From: Promerops cafer
Taxonomy: Eukaryota; Chordata; Aves; Passeriformes; Nectariniidae
Length of the DNA stretch: 64,000 bases
Direction: 5' to 3'
Assembly (NCBI GenBank): GCA_013398275.1
Contig: VZSE01008349.1
Span: forward strand, 1,418,851 to 1,482,850
A program made the position numbers and the translations under genes. Positions 26,642 through 38,600 of this stretch are shown piece after piece; within the stretch, counting starts at the first letter, position 1; each line of letters opens with the position of its first letter. The notes beneath the pieces are model-generated. The model ran no database searches and was not told the origin of the DNA. It worked only from the letters and a program-made list of their open reading frames with translations.

Positions 26642-28074
26642 TTTGCCTCACACTGTTGTGCTACCAGGTGCTGTTACTCAGGCCATTTGCCAAGCACGGG
26701 CTGTGCAAGCACCTACACACTTAGTTTGAAAAGTGCTGTGAATACTAATCTCTTCCCTGATTATTTTTTATTGTTTAATGTAGTTTACAGTTTAGTTTGG
26801 TATCTTGGGGAATGCTTGAAACTCTGCACTCACCTGCACATTTGTTTATCATTTAAGTAGAATTAATGGCAGCCACTGAATTAAAGGTTGTTATTGTCAC
26901 TTCTGCTAATTATACAAAGATAAACACCTGTGGCCAAGCTCAGCACATTGAGTTGCTAAACTGTTGGTAAGAAATAAGGCACAGATGCCTATTACCATCC
27001 ATCAGCTTGGCTGCATCCTAGTGGACTGCACAAAAGAGGGAAGCTGAGGAATCCTTTCCTTCCACACTTGCCCTTGTTTCCAATGTACCATGGCACATCA
27101 AGCACAGAGCCAGTGCAGGCTGTCAAACTACTGAAATCTCTTCAGCAGCTTGAACAGGCATTAACAGCAGTGGAGGGTTGTGTTCCAACTCCAGGGAAAC
27201 GTCAGCTGCACGTGGTCTTTATAAACCTATATCTTAATGCTTCCTATCAGAAACCTGTGATTCCAGATCTAGCCCATGTCATGGGGTTGTTATACTCTGC
27301 TACCTTGTGAGCCTCTGCACTCCTAAGCTGGGCTTTGAGCCCCTTTTACTACATGAACTAAGAGAAGGATGCTTTCCTTTTTGCTGGCTGGCTTCTGAAC
27401 CATGCCAGCTGTGCAGACTTTGTCTCCTGGTCCTGTTCTGTTGGCTTCACGGCCCATGCTGGGAAACCAGCACAGACTATTCAAGCCACCTGAAGCTCAC
27501 TTGCAGAGCTCCATTGTGGGACAGGTCTGAGCCCAAGGAGAGTGAACAGGCAATATTATGAATATCTTCCTAGGTACTTATAAAGCTACAGCACAGTGGA
27601 GCAAATACTGGCTTGCTTTGGTAACCAGGCTGTTGCAGGTAGGAAGGGCAGCAGTCTGAATGAGAAACAGCCCAAGAGGGAGGAAAAAAAAGAAACTGAG
27701 GTAAAACAATTAGCTATTGTCTGCAAAATGGGAATATCAAAGCTCCAAACCAAGTTAAACAATGGTGTAACCAAGACTGAAAGCTTGCTCTCCAAGGTTA
27801 TTAAAGAGTTATACGATGTCCTGAAGAAATCAAAAGAGGTAACTTGTCAACAACTGGTTGCAGGAAGACTGGCAGACACTGACAAAAAAAGTTATATGAT
27901 GACTTGCTTGAGTAAGTCTTGAAGAACCTAAATTTTAAAACAAACTAACTGAGTTGGAAATGAAGGAAAAGGATAAAGGCTCTGCTTGTTTCAATCTTGT
28001 TCTCTCTGCTTGTTACATTTCTATGAATAAATAAATCATAGTAGTCTGGGAAGCAGACTGTGCTGGATTGTCTT
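26642..28074. other. Intergenic, nothing recognised
   Basis: The longest frame (27596-27922, + strand, 108 codons, lysine-rich) has no recognised domain, and its stop falls shortly before an old LINE fragment. It may be a decayed upstream part of that LINE or chance. Confidence 0.4.
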
Positions 28075-28570
28075 CATACCAAAAACCTGGAGGGTGGCAA
28101 ATTGGTGTGATGCCAATTTTGAAAACTCTAGGTCTGTAATCCTGATGCTTCTACTAGGCAAATTAAATAAAAGTATAATGAAGATTAGAATTAGTGGACA
28201 CTTGAATAAAAATTATCTAATTGAGCAGAATAATCAAGGTTTTTATGAGGAGAAATACTGCCTTATGAACAAGGTCTTTAAGTGATGCAACATGAATATG
28301 GATGGAGATGATCAAGGTCATTCTATCTACTTGGATTTCCAAAAGACTTTTGACTAAGCCCACTGCCAAAGATCACTCAGGGAACCAAGCAACTGTGGAG
28401 CAAGGAGGACAGTATTTTTATGGATGAGTAAATGGCAAAGAGATAGAAAACTAAACAGGAGCAATTGCTTGCTTTTCAGACTGCAGGGAGCTACGGGGGA
28501 TTGTTTTGGTATTTGACATAAAGAGGGAAAGAGCTGGAAGAGGAGGTGGGTAATAGGCTGGTGTGATATT
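28075..28570 (+). mobile_element. CR1-type LINE fragment, reverse transcriptase core
   Basis: The left part matches the CR1 stretch encoding the reverse transcriptase fingers. At about 28324-28356 the translation reads YLDFQKTFD followed by a stop, which is the palm motif A of CR1 polymerases (YLDFQKAFD) with its catalytic Asp still present. The surrounding frame has several breaks, so this is a dead, old copy. It represents an internal portion, unlike the other CR1 pieces here, which are 3' ends. Confidence 0.75.
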
Positions 28571-31500
28571 TTTGATGAAAATAAGTTACTCAGGGTTGTA
28601 AGGATGAAGTCAACAATGAACAAAGATGGACATTCTACAATGTTATGTTATGTGAATTAATAAAGAGATGAAGCAACATGATTCAGAGAGTAGCCTCACT
28701 GAAACAAGGCTCTTGCACAATAAAATGTTACACTGGACAATTAGAGATTAATTTTACAGTTTTATTTGAAAATGGAAGACATTTAAAATGTGATTCTGGG
28801 GTTCCATATTTGTTATAGCTTAATTACTTTCAGATCAAATACATTGCCTCTAGCAGTAAGAGATGTACTCTGCTAGCCCTGGAAATTCTGCCTGCCTTCT
28901 AAAACTCAGGCTAGATTATCTTCTCATTATGTCTGCTTTGATGCCTATAGAAAATCAAGCTGTGAATTCACTCAAGATTCATCAGCTCTAAGATCCTCCA
29001 GCTGTGCTTTTCTAAAATTTGTGCACAACTCCATGACCCCAGGTTCAGTGATCACTGTGATGAGAATGCCCTTGAGAGATTCAACACATTCAGTGTTACT
29101 GATATTATGTAAACAAGGTGCTTGCAGAACTGAAACACATAAAAGAGTATTTCTGCCACAAAATAGGCAGATCTGACAGTATCCTCACAGGAATGATCTG
29201 TGTGTAAGAAGATGGCATTTTTACATATCTGCTTTCCAGAGTATGACTACACGATAATTATTTTTGACAATACATCAGACTAATGCACTCTGATATATTC
29301 TGTAAAATTAATGAAGCCATAGCAATGGCAGGTAGAGCAACAGCATTTGCTGTTAAATCCTCAGTGATTAGTTAATTATAGAATTAAGAACTATAGAATT
29401 ATAGAATTATAGAATTAAGGAATTTTTCTATTCTCTTGCTAGTACAGATAAACTCTCAAAGGCTTTGGGAAAAAAATTATTTGGGACCTAATGAATCATA
29501 AATTAAAAAAATAGAATAAAACTAACTGCTAGAGTTCCTTTGTAATACAAGATGGAAGATCTTTTATGGAAAGAGACAAATTATTCTGTTTAAAGAATCA
29601 ATATGTGTACACCTGCTAAAATGATTTGTTTACTGTGAGCAGTTTCTTTAAATGCTGTTGTGTTCTGTGGGATGGCAGTCACAAAGGATGCACAGTTATT
29701 TTAGCTCCTTCACAGAGTCTTAAAAATGTTTATTCTAGCTGGTTTTTAACCCAAGAATGAGCTGTCTGCTGAGAAAGCATGTTTTGCTCACATTAGTCAT
29801 TTTAAGTGTGGGGATAAACCAAATTGCATATTCATTTTTGTTGGATGCCTTCAATTCAAGACACAATGTTCAATTTGTCTTCCTCAATCAATAAATTTCT
29901 TTCTAAATGCAGGAGCACCTAAATTTTGCCTTTTAAGTCCCTGGGGGTTTTCTTAAGGCACAATTATTTCTGAAACTACAGGAAAGTAAATCCTGTATTG
30001 CCTCACCGAGAACCAAAACTGACATCTACCCAGAGTGCTGGATAGTTGAAACACTAAGAGGATGGCTCAGCAGCTTGGCAGATTGTAGGTTCATACTCTG
30101 TCAGTCTACTTTCCTAAGCTTTTTTAACCCTATGCTAGTTCACAAAAAAAAGACATAAAACAGTGCTGACATATCATCAATGTATTCTAGTAGTAGAACC
30201 ACTTTGAATTTGTTATTTGACACTAATAGAAGATAAGTCATCCTAATACCTTCAGCATAGGCTGGTGAGCCAAAAAATCTTCATTTCTCTTGCAGTGTTG
30301 TTGTTCTCTACATCCCTGCACAATTCTGCAACTTCATGTGATTAGGCCAACTTGATGTGTGACTTGACACAGGTGCACTGAGAGCAGAGGACTAGAATGA
30401 ACTCATCCCCTGTTGTGTAGGGTTTTCTGCATAGTATTCACTGTTCTTTCACAATAGGTTGATGCTTTTCAGAGAAAGACAAAACCAAGTTGAAGGATGT
30501 CTCAGTCCTTATACACAAGCTTATTGAGAATTAACCCAATTTGTCCTGTTGAAACGCAGTGTTTGCTTATTACAGAGATTACAGACAAAAGGTGCATCCA
30601 TTGCAGATTTTCAGTTAATCTTCTCACTGATTTAAAAAAGTTAAATGGTCTGTGGTATCCATGGTGTCAATGTGCCTACAATAAAAAAAAATGGTTAGAT
30701 TCTTTTAGAGTAGTTTTGCATCCAGTTCACAAGACGTAAGTTTGTTTAGTCATCAAAATCCAAAATAAGTGTCATGGAGAGCTTCATTCCTCACTGACTG
30801 CTAAGCAAATGTGGCATATATCCCTTCTTGGGCAAACAGACGAATAAACATTTTAATGTGACAATCAGTAGCTGGCAATTTTTACAAATTTTAAATGAGA
30901 CGGTTTGGTTTCAAAGTGACAGTCATCAGAGGAGACAAATGCTTTTTGTCTCTGTAAAACCTCATAGCATGGTCTCCCACCATGGAGCTATCACTCTGAG
31001 GGAAAAAAAAAACCAAACCCAAAACACAAAAACACCCACTTCAAATCTAGGTAGATCTACACTACATTGTGGTCACTGCAGTAATTGTGGTTTATTCCCA
31101 AAAACACCACAGGCTGTATAGACAAAAAGGATAACAAGGATGTTATTGCCTCCTGCTATTATTCCTTAATTGAGGAAATGAAGGATTAATCCTAGACCAC
31201 CAAAGTTGATTAATCATTAATTCAGTGGAAGTGTGGGACTAATTATCTCTGAGGATTGGAGCCAAAGCAGTTTGCCAAAGGTCATCAGGAAGTCTTTGAC
31301 CAGTCTGTGCAGAAAAGAAACTTGGAATATGATAAATATGCATCCAAAAATACAACCAAACACTATCTCTGATTTCTGTTTACAGCATTTAAGCATCCTG
31401 AGGAGACTACTTCAATGATAACCTCTCTGACAATTTGAATGCAGCAACACAAACAACTGACAGGCGACACAAGCTGTGACTTGGCAACAGCAATGACTGT

Positions 31501-33098
31501 TCTTTAAATTGTGGTTAAGTGTCAAGTGCTTTTGTACCTTGGTGAGTACAGTCTAAGCTACCTCATGTTTGCTGTGTGTTGAAAACATTCTGACAGGCTC
31601 TCACAGCAGAATGGCAGCTGTGGTATAAACTTGCCCTGTGGTAATTTGTTCATGCAGCTAGTCATTCCTTCTGCTAACTTCCAGGGATTAGCAGAAGATG
31701 CCCCATGGGTGAAAAGTGTACACTTCTTTTTATTTTATCCCAATTTTTGTGATAAAGTATAGAAAAATATTTTTATGGCGGTTTTTTTTTGCTTGTCTAG
31801 TTTTGAATATAAAATAGGTGTAGTGCAATTCTCTGACAGGAGTTCTGTCATTGCTAAGCTGATTAGAAATTCAGGAGCAGCACAGCTGAGCTCTAGTATA
31901 AGCTATCAGTAACAATCACCACTGGGAATTACTGTGTACTTCTGAAGAACAAAATCCATTTTAAATCAGAATGAGAGATGCGGGACAGTCAAGGAAGCTT
32001 GGAAGGTGACTGGGTAGTGTTATCAGTTAAATGGATTTTATAAAATATCAATTTTTCAAAGCTTTACTCATTCACATGATATAAGATCAGGGCCTCAGGG
32101 ATTCTGCATCTCATCAGGAGCAAAACATGGCAGCAAAGAGAGAGCTGGGCCATAAATTGTTCCTGATGGCTTGGTTTCTTGAAAGCCTGCAGCAGTGTAA
32201 TCACTGAACTTTTCAGAGTACTTGATCACACAGCTGGCACATCCTAAAAGAGGGTTCCAATAAAATGTCTCCAACATGCATTATCAGGCAGCACAGAAAA
32301 CTGCTGCACAAGCAGAACCCTTGGCATGAATCAAAGCTTTGACAGTTGCATTCCGATGATGAGGAACTTCATGAAATTTTTTCTCTCTCCTCACTGTTGC
32401 CTGACATCATTGTCATGATTCAGGTCTGGATGTGGGCCAGCTTTGTGCTGCCCCATGAGTGTGGGACCTGCCAGGGAACATGCCAGCAGTTCTGTCACAG
32501 GAGCAACCCTGATGGCTCCATTCATTGAGTAGCACTGGGTGATCCTTTGGCAGCACATGGTGGTGTGGCAGTGGCAGACAAGCAGAAAGCTGAGTGCAAA
32601 CTGTCTGCATCCATGTATTTGTTGTAGAACAGCAAGTCCAATAACTGTTGCTTTCTCCTTATCTTAATTTGCCCCTGCAATGGACTGCTGTTGTTACCTT
32701 GCTGCTATTTCTTCCTTGCCATGATCTTGGCCATCTCCCCGGGCCATCATTCTGCCTCTTAAAAAGAAAGTGTGGTCTTAAGTAAGTAGCTAGGTTGTCA
32801 GGCATTAATGATACAACAAAAGTTTACACAGACTTCTTTTCTGAGCTACTTCCTTCCTAATTTGGAAGAACTAGCTATGTTTGCAAGAGGGAATGAAAGA
32901 CTCCTAATAAATCCATTATTTTCTTTGTTCAAATAGCTAGGACACACAGCAAGACAAGAGGTCTAGGGTTGAGGCAATTCCATCTCCACACAGACCACTA
33001 AAAACCCTTGAAATTCTCCATGGCATCACTTTTAAAAATATCTTGGATTATGTGCTTGCTTGCTTTTGAATCTAAAGGTGAATGACTTTGCAACTTCT
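28571..33098. other. Intergenic, nothing recognised
   Basis: AT-rich non-coding DNA. A small degenerate tandem repeat of TATAGAATTA occurs at 29378-29418. Short frames at 30.5-30.7 kb and 32.1-32.6 kb show no known domains. Confidence 0.5.
29378..29418 (+). repeat. Short TATAGAATTA-type tandem repeat
   Basis: Four imperfect copies of a TATAGAATTA-like unit. It superficially resembles the terminal repeat of CR1 but is not attached to a recognisable CR1 body. Confidence 0.6.
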
Positions 33099-33335
33099 CA
33101 TAGAATCATAGAATTGTTTGGGTTGGAAGTGGTCTTTAAGATTATCCAGTTCCAACCCCCCTGCCTTGGGAAGGGACACCTTCCACTAGATCAGGTTGCT
33201 CCAAGTCCACAGCTTTTCTGGGCAACTTGTTCCAGTGCCTCACCCCCCTCATAGGACAGATTTTCTTCCTAATATCTAACCTAAATCTCTCCTCTTTTAT
33301 TTTAAAGTCATTCCCTTTTGTCCTATCACAAGGGT
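33099..33335 (-). mobile_element. CR1 LINE fragment, 3' end
   Basis: The plus strand begins CATAGAATCATAGAATTG followed by GGGTTGGAAG, the reverse complement of the avian CR1 3' terminus. The minus-strand frame at 33142-33369 contains the C-terminal CR1 polymerase signature (FRLDIRKK, then VRHWNKLPR). It is 5'-truncated. The old frame is open for about 75 codons but has no start context or domain and is not a gene. Confidence 0.93.
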
Positions 33336-34756
33336 CATCCCAAAGCCCCAGCTCCAGCAACAGCCTCATCTACAGTTCCCTACATGTTAATGCCACCAAT
33401 TCTGCAGCGCCCTGCACTTGAGCATGTTTGGTTTTTTGTCCTCCACTGGGGACACAGAGGCCTAGTTTTTTATGTGAATCCCCAGACAGCAAAAGCTGCC
33501 ATACCAGAATTTGGCACTGACTTACAAAGATCACTTTACATGATAGACAAAGCATGCTGTGGGGTGTGGGGAACTGAAGGTTAGTGTTCCTGTTCATGGG
33601 GTAACTTCTAGTTTTACCCAAGGACTCTGTAAGCTGGTGATCACTTCAGAGGAGTGAACACTTTATAAACTTCTCAGCTGTGAGACTTCGGGTGCCTTTG
33701 AGGATTCACCTCTTGAGCTCACTGTGCTTGCCTTCCCGGCTGCTTAGAGGCTTCAGCTGGAGGGAGGTGCAGTGGGTACCCTGAGCCTCTCACATGTACA
33801 GCACTGAGGCCAACACACTGTTGGAAGGAAGGGTAGATGACTTGCCTCCTCTGAGATCGAGGAGGGTGTTCAGTCTAATTTACACACTTTCTGGATGATT
33901 TAGACTCTCAGAATAGGTGAGCTCTGCTCTGTGAAGTACTTGTATGTAGCACTCAAGTTGATGGAGGCACTAAATCTGGGTTCCTATCTCTAATGGTGGA
34001 AAAGAAGTTTAACCAATCTTTCCCCATACACTAACTCCTGTGTTTTGTAGATTGCTCTTTGGAAATGACCCAGAACATGCCTATGATTTATGCAGAAAAC
34101 AGAATGAAGTGCTGGATGTTCTCCTGCATTTGTGTTCCACCACGTCACTCTAACAATGGTGTTAGCAGATTCCTGCATTGCTTCATGTACTCCATGTCTT
34201 AACTCTTCACACTGTCTGCCTCAGCTCCTGATTTATATGTTCTGACTCCTTTGCTAAGGCTAGAGGCCTACTTCTTATTGCAATACCTATCTGGGAGGAA
34301 TATCAGGAGGTCTTGTGGATCTTTCTCAAATTAACTTAAACCCAGAAGTCTCATCAGCTTCAGTCACAGCACTAATCAACTTCAGTCCAAACTCCCTGTA
34401 GTAGTTAGATTCCTAATTTCCAGAAATCTAAATATAAGACAGATACATAACTGCTACTAGGACCTGTATCACAGGGTCCTGCAAAGTCCCTGTTCCCCAG
34501 CTTTTGAATACATTACCAATACTATGATCCCATGCTGAGATTCTTACTTTCTCACCCTCAGTCACTTCTCCTGTGGTTAGTGCCTGCTGCATCTGCAAGA
34601 GAATTATGAGTTAATCATGAGTCATGACAAACCAAATGCTGTGCACAATTAATCGCCAACTTACAGTTTTAGAGATACTGATCCTGTTGCAGTGACTTAT
34701 GAGTAATTACAATTCCTGGGATATATCTCACATTTTCTGAATTGACACAGTCAGAT
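33336..34756. other. Intergenic, nothing recognised
   Basis: Unique non-coding sequence between two CR1 3' ends. Confidence 0.4.
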
Positions 34757-35048
34757 CACGAAATCACACAATTACAGAATCATCAAGACTGGAAGAGACC
34801 TTCAAGATCATCTGAGTCAACCTAACAACACCATTATAACCCCAAAACCAGATCCCCAAGTGCCCCATCCAGACACATCTGCAATCCTTCCAGAGAAGGT
34901 GACTCCACCACCTCCCAGGCCACCTTATTCAAATGCCTAACTAGTCTTTCAGTGGAAAAAAATTCTAATATCTAATACAAACCTCCTCTGGTACAACTTA
35001 AGGCTATTTTCTCTCATCCTTTCACTTGATGGCAGAGTCTTACCAGCA
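34757..35048 (-). mobile_element. CR1 LINE fragment, 3' end
   Basis: The segment starts with an AGAATCATCAAGACTGGAAG-type CR1 terminus and continues through the CACCACCTCCCAGGC block and a TCTAATATCTAATACAAACC stretch, the reverse complement of conserved CR1 coding DNA. It is more diverged than its neighbours and non-coding. Confidence 0.85.
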
Positions 35049-35360
35049 TAGACCATTCAAAAATATGTACATATCTACATTCTCATGCAGGAAAATCAGG
35101 TGCTACAAGCCAAACAGGAATCTGCAGTTTATAGTACACACTTGTAATTCCCATACCAGCAGTTGAACACAGAATGTTTATTCTAGAATTTTTGTATGTT
35201 CTGCTCTTTTTACAAATGGCTCCTAGAGACTCGAGGCTCACCTATGCCTTAGACACTGCTAATATTTACTGTAACTGATAACAGGCCAATGATATAGGAC
35301 AGTGTTTGAACAGAAATGCCCTTTTGGATGCCAGCATTATTTGCCATGTAGTTCCAGAGA

Positions 35361-35765
35361 AACATAGAATGGCTTGTGTTGGAAGGGACTTTAAACATCA
35401 CCTAGTTCCACCCCTCTCCCCATAGGCAGGGATGCCACTCACTAGATCAGGTCGCTCAAGGCCCAATCCAGCCTGATCTTGAACACTTCCAGGGTTGGGC
35501 CATCCACAATCTCTCTGAGCAACCTGTTCCTGTGCCTCACTGTCCTCACAGTAAAGAATTTCTTCCTAACATCTAATGTAAATGTCTCTTCTTTTGCTTT
35601 AAAAATGTTCTCCCTTGTCCTATTAATCTGCCTGTGTAAAAAGTCGCATTTCTCTTCTTTATAAGCAACCATTAGATACTGGAAGGCTGTGATAAGGTCT
35701 CCTCAGAACCTTCTTCAGGCTAAAAAAGCACAACTCTCTCAGCCTACCATGTTTTAAGTTTTTCA
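35361..35765 (-). mobile_element. CR1 LINE fragment, 3' end
   Basis: The left edge is ACATAGAATGGCTTGTGTTG followed by GAAGGGACTTTAAACATC. The minus-strand translation at 35442-35672 shows FTLDVRKKFFTVRTVRHRNRL, a C-terminal CR1 polymerase motif. The right end reaches further into the coding region (AAGGTCTCCTCAGAACCTTC) than the two copies to its left. No functional frame remains. Confidence 0.92.
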
Positions 35766-36819
35766 GGTGAGACAACACCAGCCATAAAGGAAAATCTTTT
35801 CCCTACTGTTAACACAGTTGGATCTGACTTCACTCAATATCTGTCAGATCTTTAGGTACCCCATGTGGAATGTGACATTTGGGGAGGGGAGGTGTCCCAC
35901 CTCAAATTCCGCTTATGTCTTTGCTTTGAAGCTCTCTATAGACTTTCCTGTAACAATGATAACCTCTTCTTCAAATTTTTTTAGTGGAAGAAAATCGTCT
36001 CACACTACAGTTGACAAACATAACAGACTTTTAGACCAAAAGACAACAGAGAGCCCATTTTCGTCTTCTAAAACCTTTCTGTATTAGATATGGCATCAAA
36101 AACTACAAACCCCATCAGGTCCACTTGTCCATCTTTTATTCCAAAACATTTCACAGACTGATTAATAGAGATCAAATGTGTTTCTCATGGCAAGAACAGC
36201 AATCTGCAAGAACAGATGGCCAAGTATTAAAATTCTATGACAATGCATCCAGCATCTGCTACAGATACGATGCCATGCATTCCTTATTGCACATAGAAAT
36301 AGGCATGGCCTACTGCTTCAGTACTTTGTTGGTGTTTGGTTCTTGAAGGTATTTGCCTCAGAAATCCCTTACAAATAGTATCCTGGTGTTTCTTTACCTG
36401 ATTCTATGAACTGTGAGAAAAGATGGTCATGTACTGCTATTTCCATTTTTCTCTTGTTTTTCCACTGAATTTTTCCAAATCAATTCTTCGTGGGAAGATC
36501 AAGTCCAAGACTTATGTGAAGTTATGCCAACAGAGAATTTGGCCCCAGGTTTCTTTTTGTGTATGATGAATTGACAGTCTTGTACCTGTAGCCAAAGGGA
36601 GCAGATGGAAGAAATTATAGTGACAATTTTGTTCTAGTTGTATGCTTCAAAAAACTGCAAAATATTGCAAAGGAAGTTTTTCCCTCTTAAGATTTTATAT
36701 ATGGGATGGAGGTATTGGAAGCCAAAAGTGCCAATTTTAGCACAATTTCCCAGTACCACTTTCATAGCAGCTCGTGCATTAGCTGTTTTGTTGTTCCTAT
36801 TCCTCTCCAGTTTCTGGGG

Positions 36820-36851
<32 letters not shown>

Positions 36852-38104
36852 AAAAAAAAGAGGTATAGGTACTGACATTCTGTTATATTTTTTTAACTAC
36901 AGTGAACTCCACTGATTACTCTGATTGTGGCTAATGCAGGACCCCTGGGATTCAATCAAGTCTCCTGCTGTGGATCTGGACCTGTGGACTCAAGCCTAGT
37001 TTACAGACACAAGTTTGGAACATATTCCTTGCTGATCCAGCTGTAAATGAATATGAAATCATGGCCAGACAGGCTGCAAGCTGCTGTCTCCAATAACCAC
37101 AGTTCCCTTTCCAGACTAACACAGCAGCCATTTCAAGATACTTGTCTCATAAACCTCATATTCACTAGGATATTTAACTGAATGAAATCTCCTACAAATG
37201 TTACTATGAAAGACAGCTTAAGAAGAAACTGCAGTCTGATCAAGAAAAATATTTTTCTCATGTTATTTAAGAATATTAAATTGGCCAGAAGAGTCAGAAG
37301 GATCCAACCTTCTGACCCAACCATTGTAGGATTCAGCCTTACAAAGATGTTACTGTACTGTTTGTCACAGGTAGAACTTGATATGTGGCACATTCGACCT
37401 CAGTGTAGCTATGTTCCTCTTGGCAATAACTGTCCTTTTCCCAGAAGCGTGGATCATAAGTAATTGCCAATATCCAACCATTGCTAATACGACTGGTGAT
37501 TCTGGAAATCACAGAATCTGAATAGAAGGGCAGTGATAGACAAGGCCCTAGGAAACCCCAGCACCTCCCTTCTTTATTCCCTTTTCTCCCATTCATTGAC
37601 AAAAGCACCATCCAGTGGAGCGGAGCAACATTTTAGTCAATCCTGTGCCCGTGACAGCAGCCAAACTTCAAAGGTGCCAGGAACAGATGGTAATATCCCC
37701 TAGTTAAGGGATGTTTGGTGAAACACTTTATAGAGCAGATTGTGGCACTGAATTCAGTAAGGCTAGTTTTGTCTTGAGAGGAAAAAAAGAGGAAGAAAAG
37801 GAAGAAAACAACAACAATCCCCAGGAGAACAGTGGTTAGCATACTTGATGAAGGCAATAAGAACAGTACACTCACAGTAGTGCTTCCTCCAAATGTTCTC
37901 ATGGCAATCATCCAGCAAATAATCAGTTGAGGACTTCCTGAGCCAGAGATATTGTCACTATGTATATTAGAACTGTATTATGCAATTATTTTATACAATT
38001 GTGGTGTACACAATGGATATCTTAAACATATGTTGTATACCATTGTGTATAGTACCACTGCACATAACACAATAAGTTTGCATTTTACTTTGGCTAAAGT
38101 TCTT
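35766..38104. other. Intergenic, with a long poly-A tract
   Basis: No gene recognised. The only conspicuous element is the A30 tract at 36820-36849. Frames at 37.1-37.9 kb are short and without domains. Confidence 0.5.
36820..36859 (+). repeat. Poly-A tract (A30-G-A9)
   Basis: A run of 30 A, one G and nine more A. No retrogene or LINE 3' end precedes it, and avian CR1 does not end in poly-A, so it is best read as a simple repeat. Confidence 0.95.
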
Positions 38105-38600
38105 TTTCATGAAATTGTCCAGTCACTCTTTGAATTATGTAAACTTGTAGCAACCACAACTTTCTGCAGGGAAACTTTTCACAGCTTGATTGAATATTGC
38201 ATGAAAATTCACCTCTTTTGTTTGCTTTTATCTAGTCATCTGCTTGTTTCATTTGAAGGTCTCTTGCTTTTGTATTGGATGAAACAGTTTATAATAAAAA
38301 TCTGTAGTTGTCTTTTCTAGCCACTTGTTTTCACAGACCTTTCTACCCTCTCAGTTATCTCTCAGCCAGTCTATTCAACTTTTCTATTTATTATATAGCA
38401 GTTCCATACCTTTGATTGTCCTTATCCCTTGCCTCTGTACCTCTTCCAGTTTTGTCATCACCCTTGAGATAGAACCAGAACTGTACTGAACACCTCCAAG
38501 AGACACACTGTGCATATAATTTTCTGCTTTGTTTGCCACTGCTGTGCTAATAATTTTTAATACACTAGCTGCTTTTTGCTTTCAAACAGAAAAATTAATA
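38105..38600 (-). mobile_element. Ancient CR1/L3-like LINE fragment
   Basis: The plus strand has a sequence of blocks characteristic of the reverse complement of old amniote CR1-type elements: CTCTGTACCTCTTCCAGTTTTG, then AACCAGAACTGTACTGAACAC, then a TTTGTTTGCCACTGCTG block. The order and spacing fit, but divergence is high. I infer an insertion predating modern birds. The boundaries are approximate. Confidence 0.55.

Noticed and set aside
27596..27922. 108-codon lysine-rich frame
   Set aside because: No domain or start context, and it lies just upstream of an old LINE fragment; no evidence it is a gene.
33142..33369. 75-codon minus-strand frame
   Set aside because: It is the C-terminal relic of a CR1 polymerase, not a host gene.
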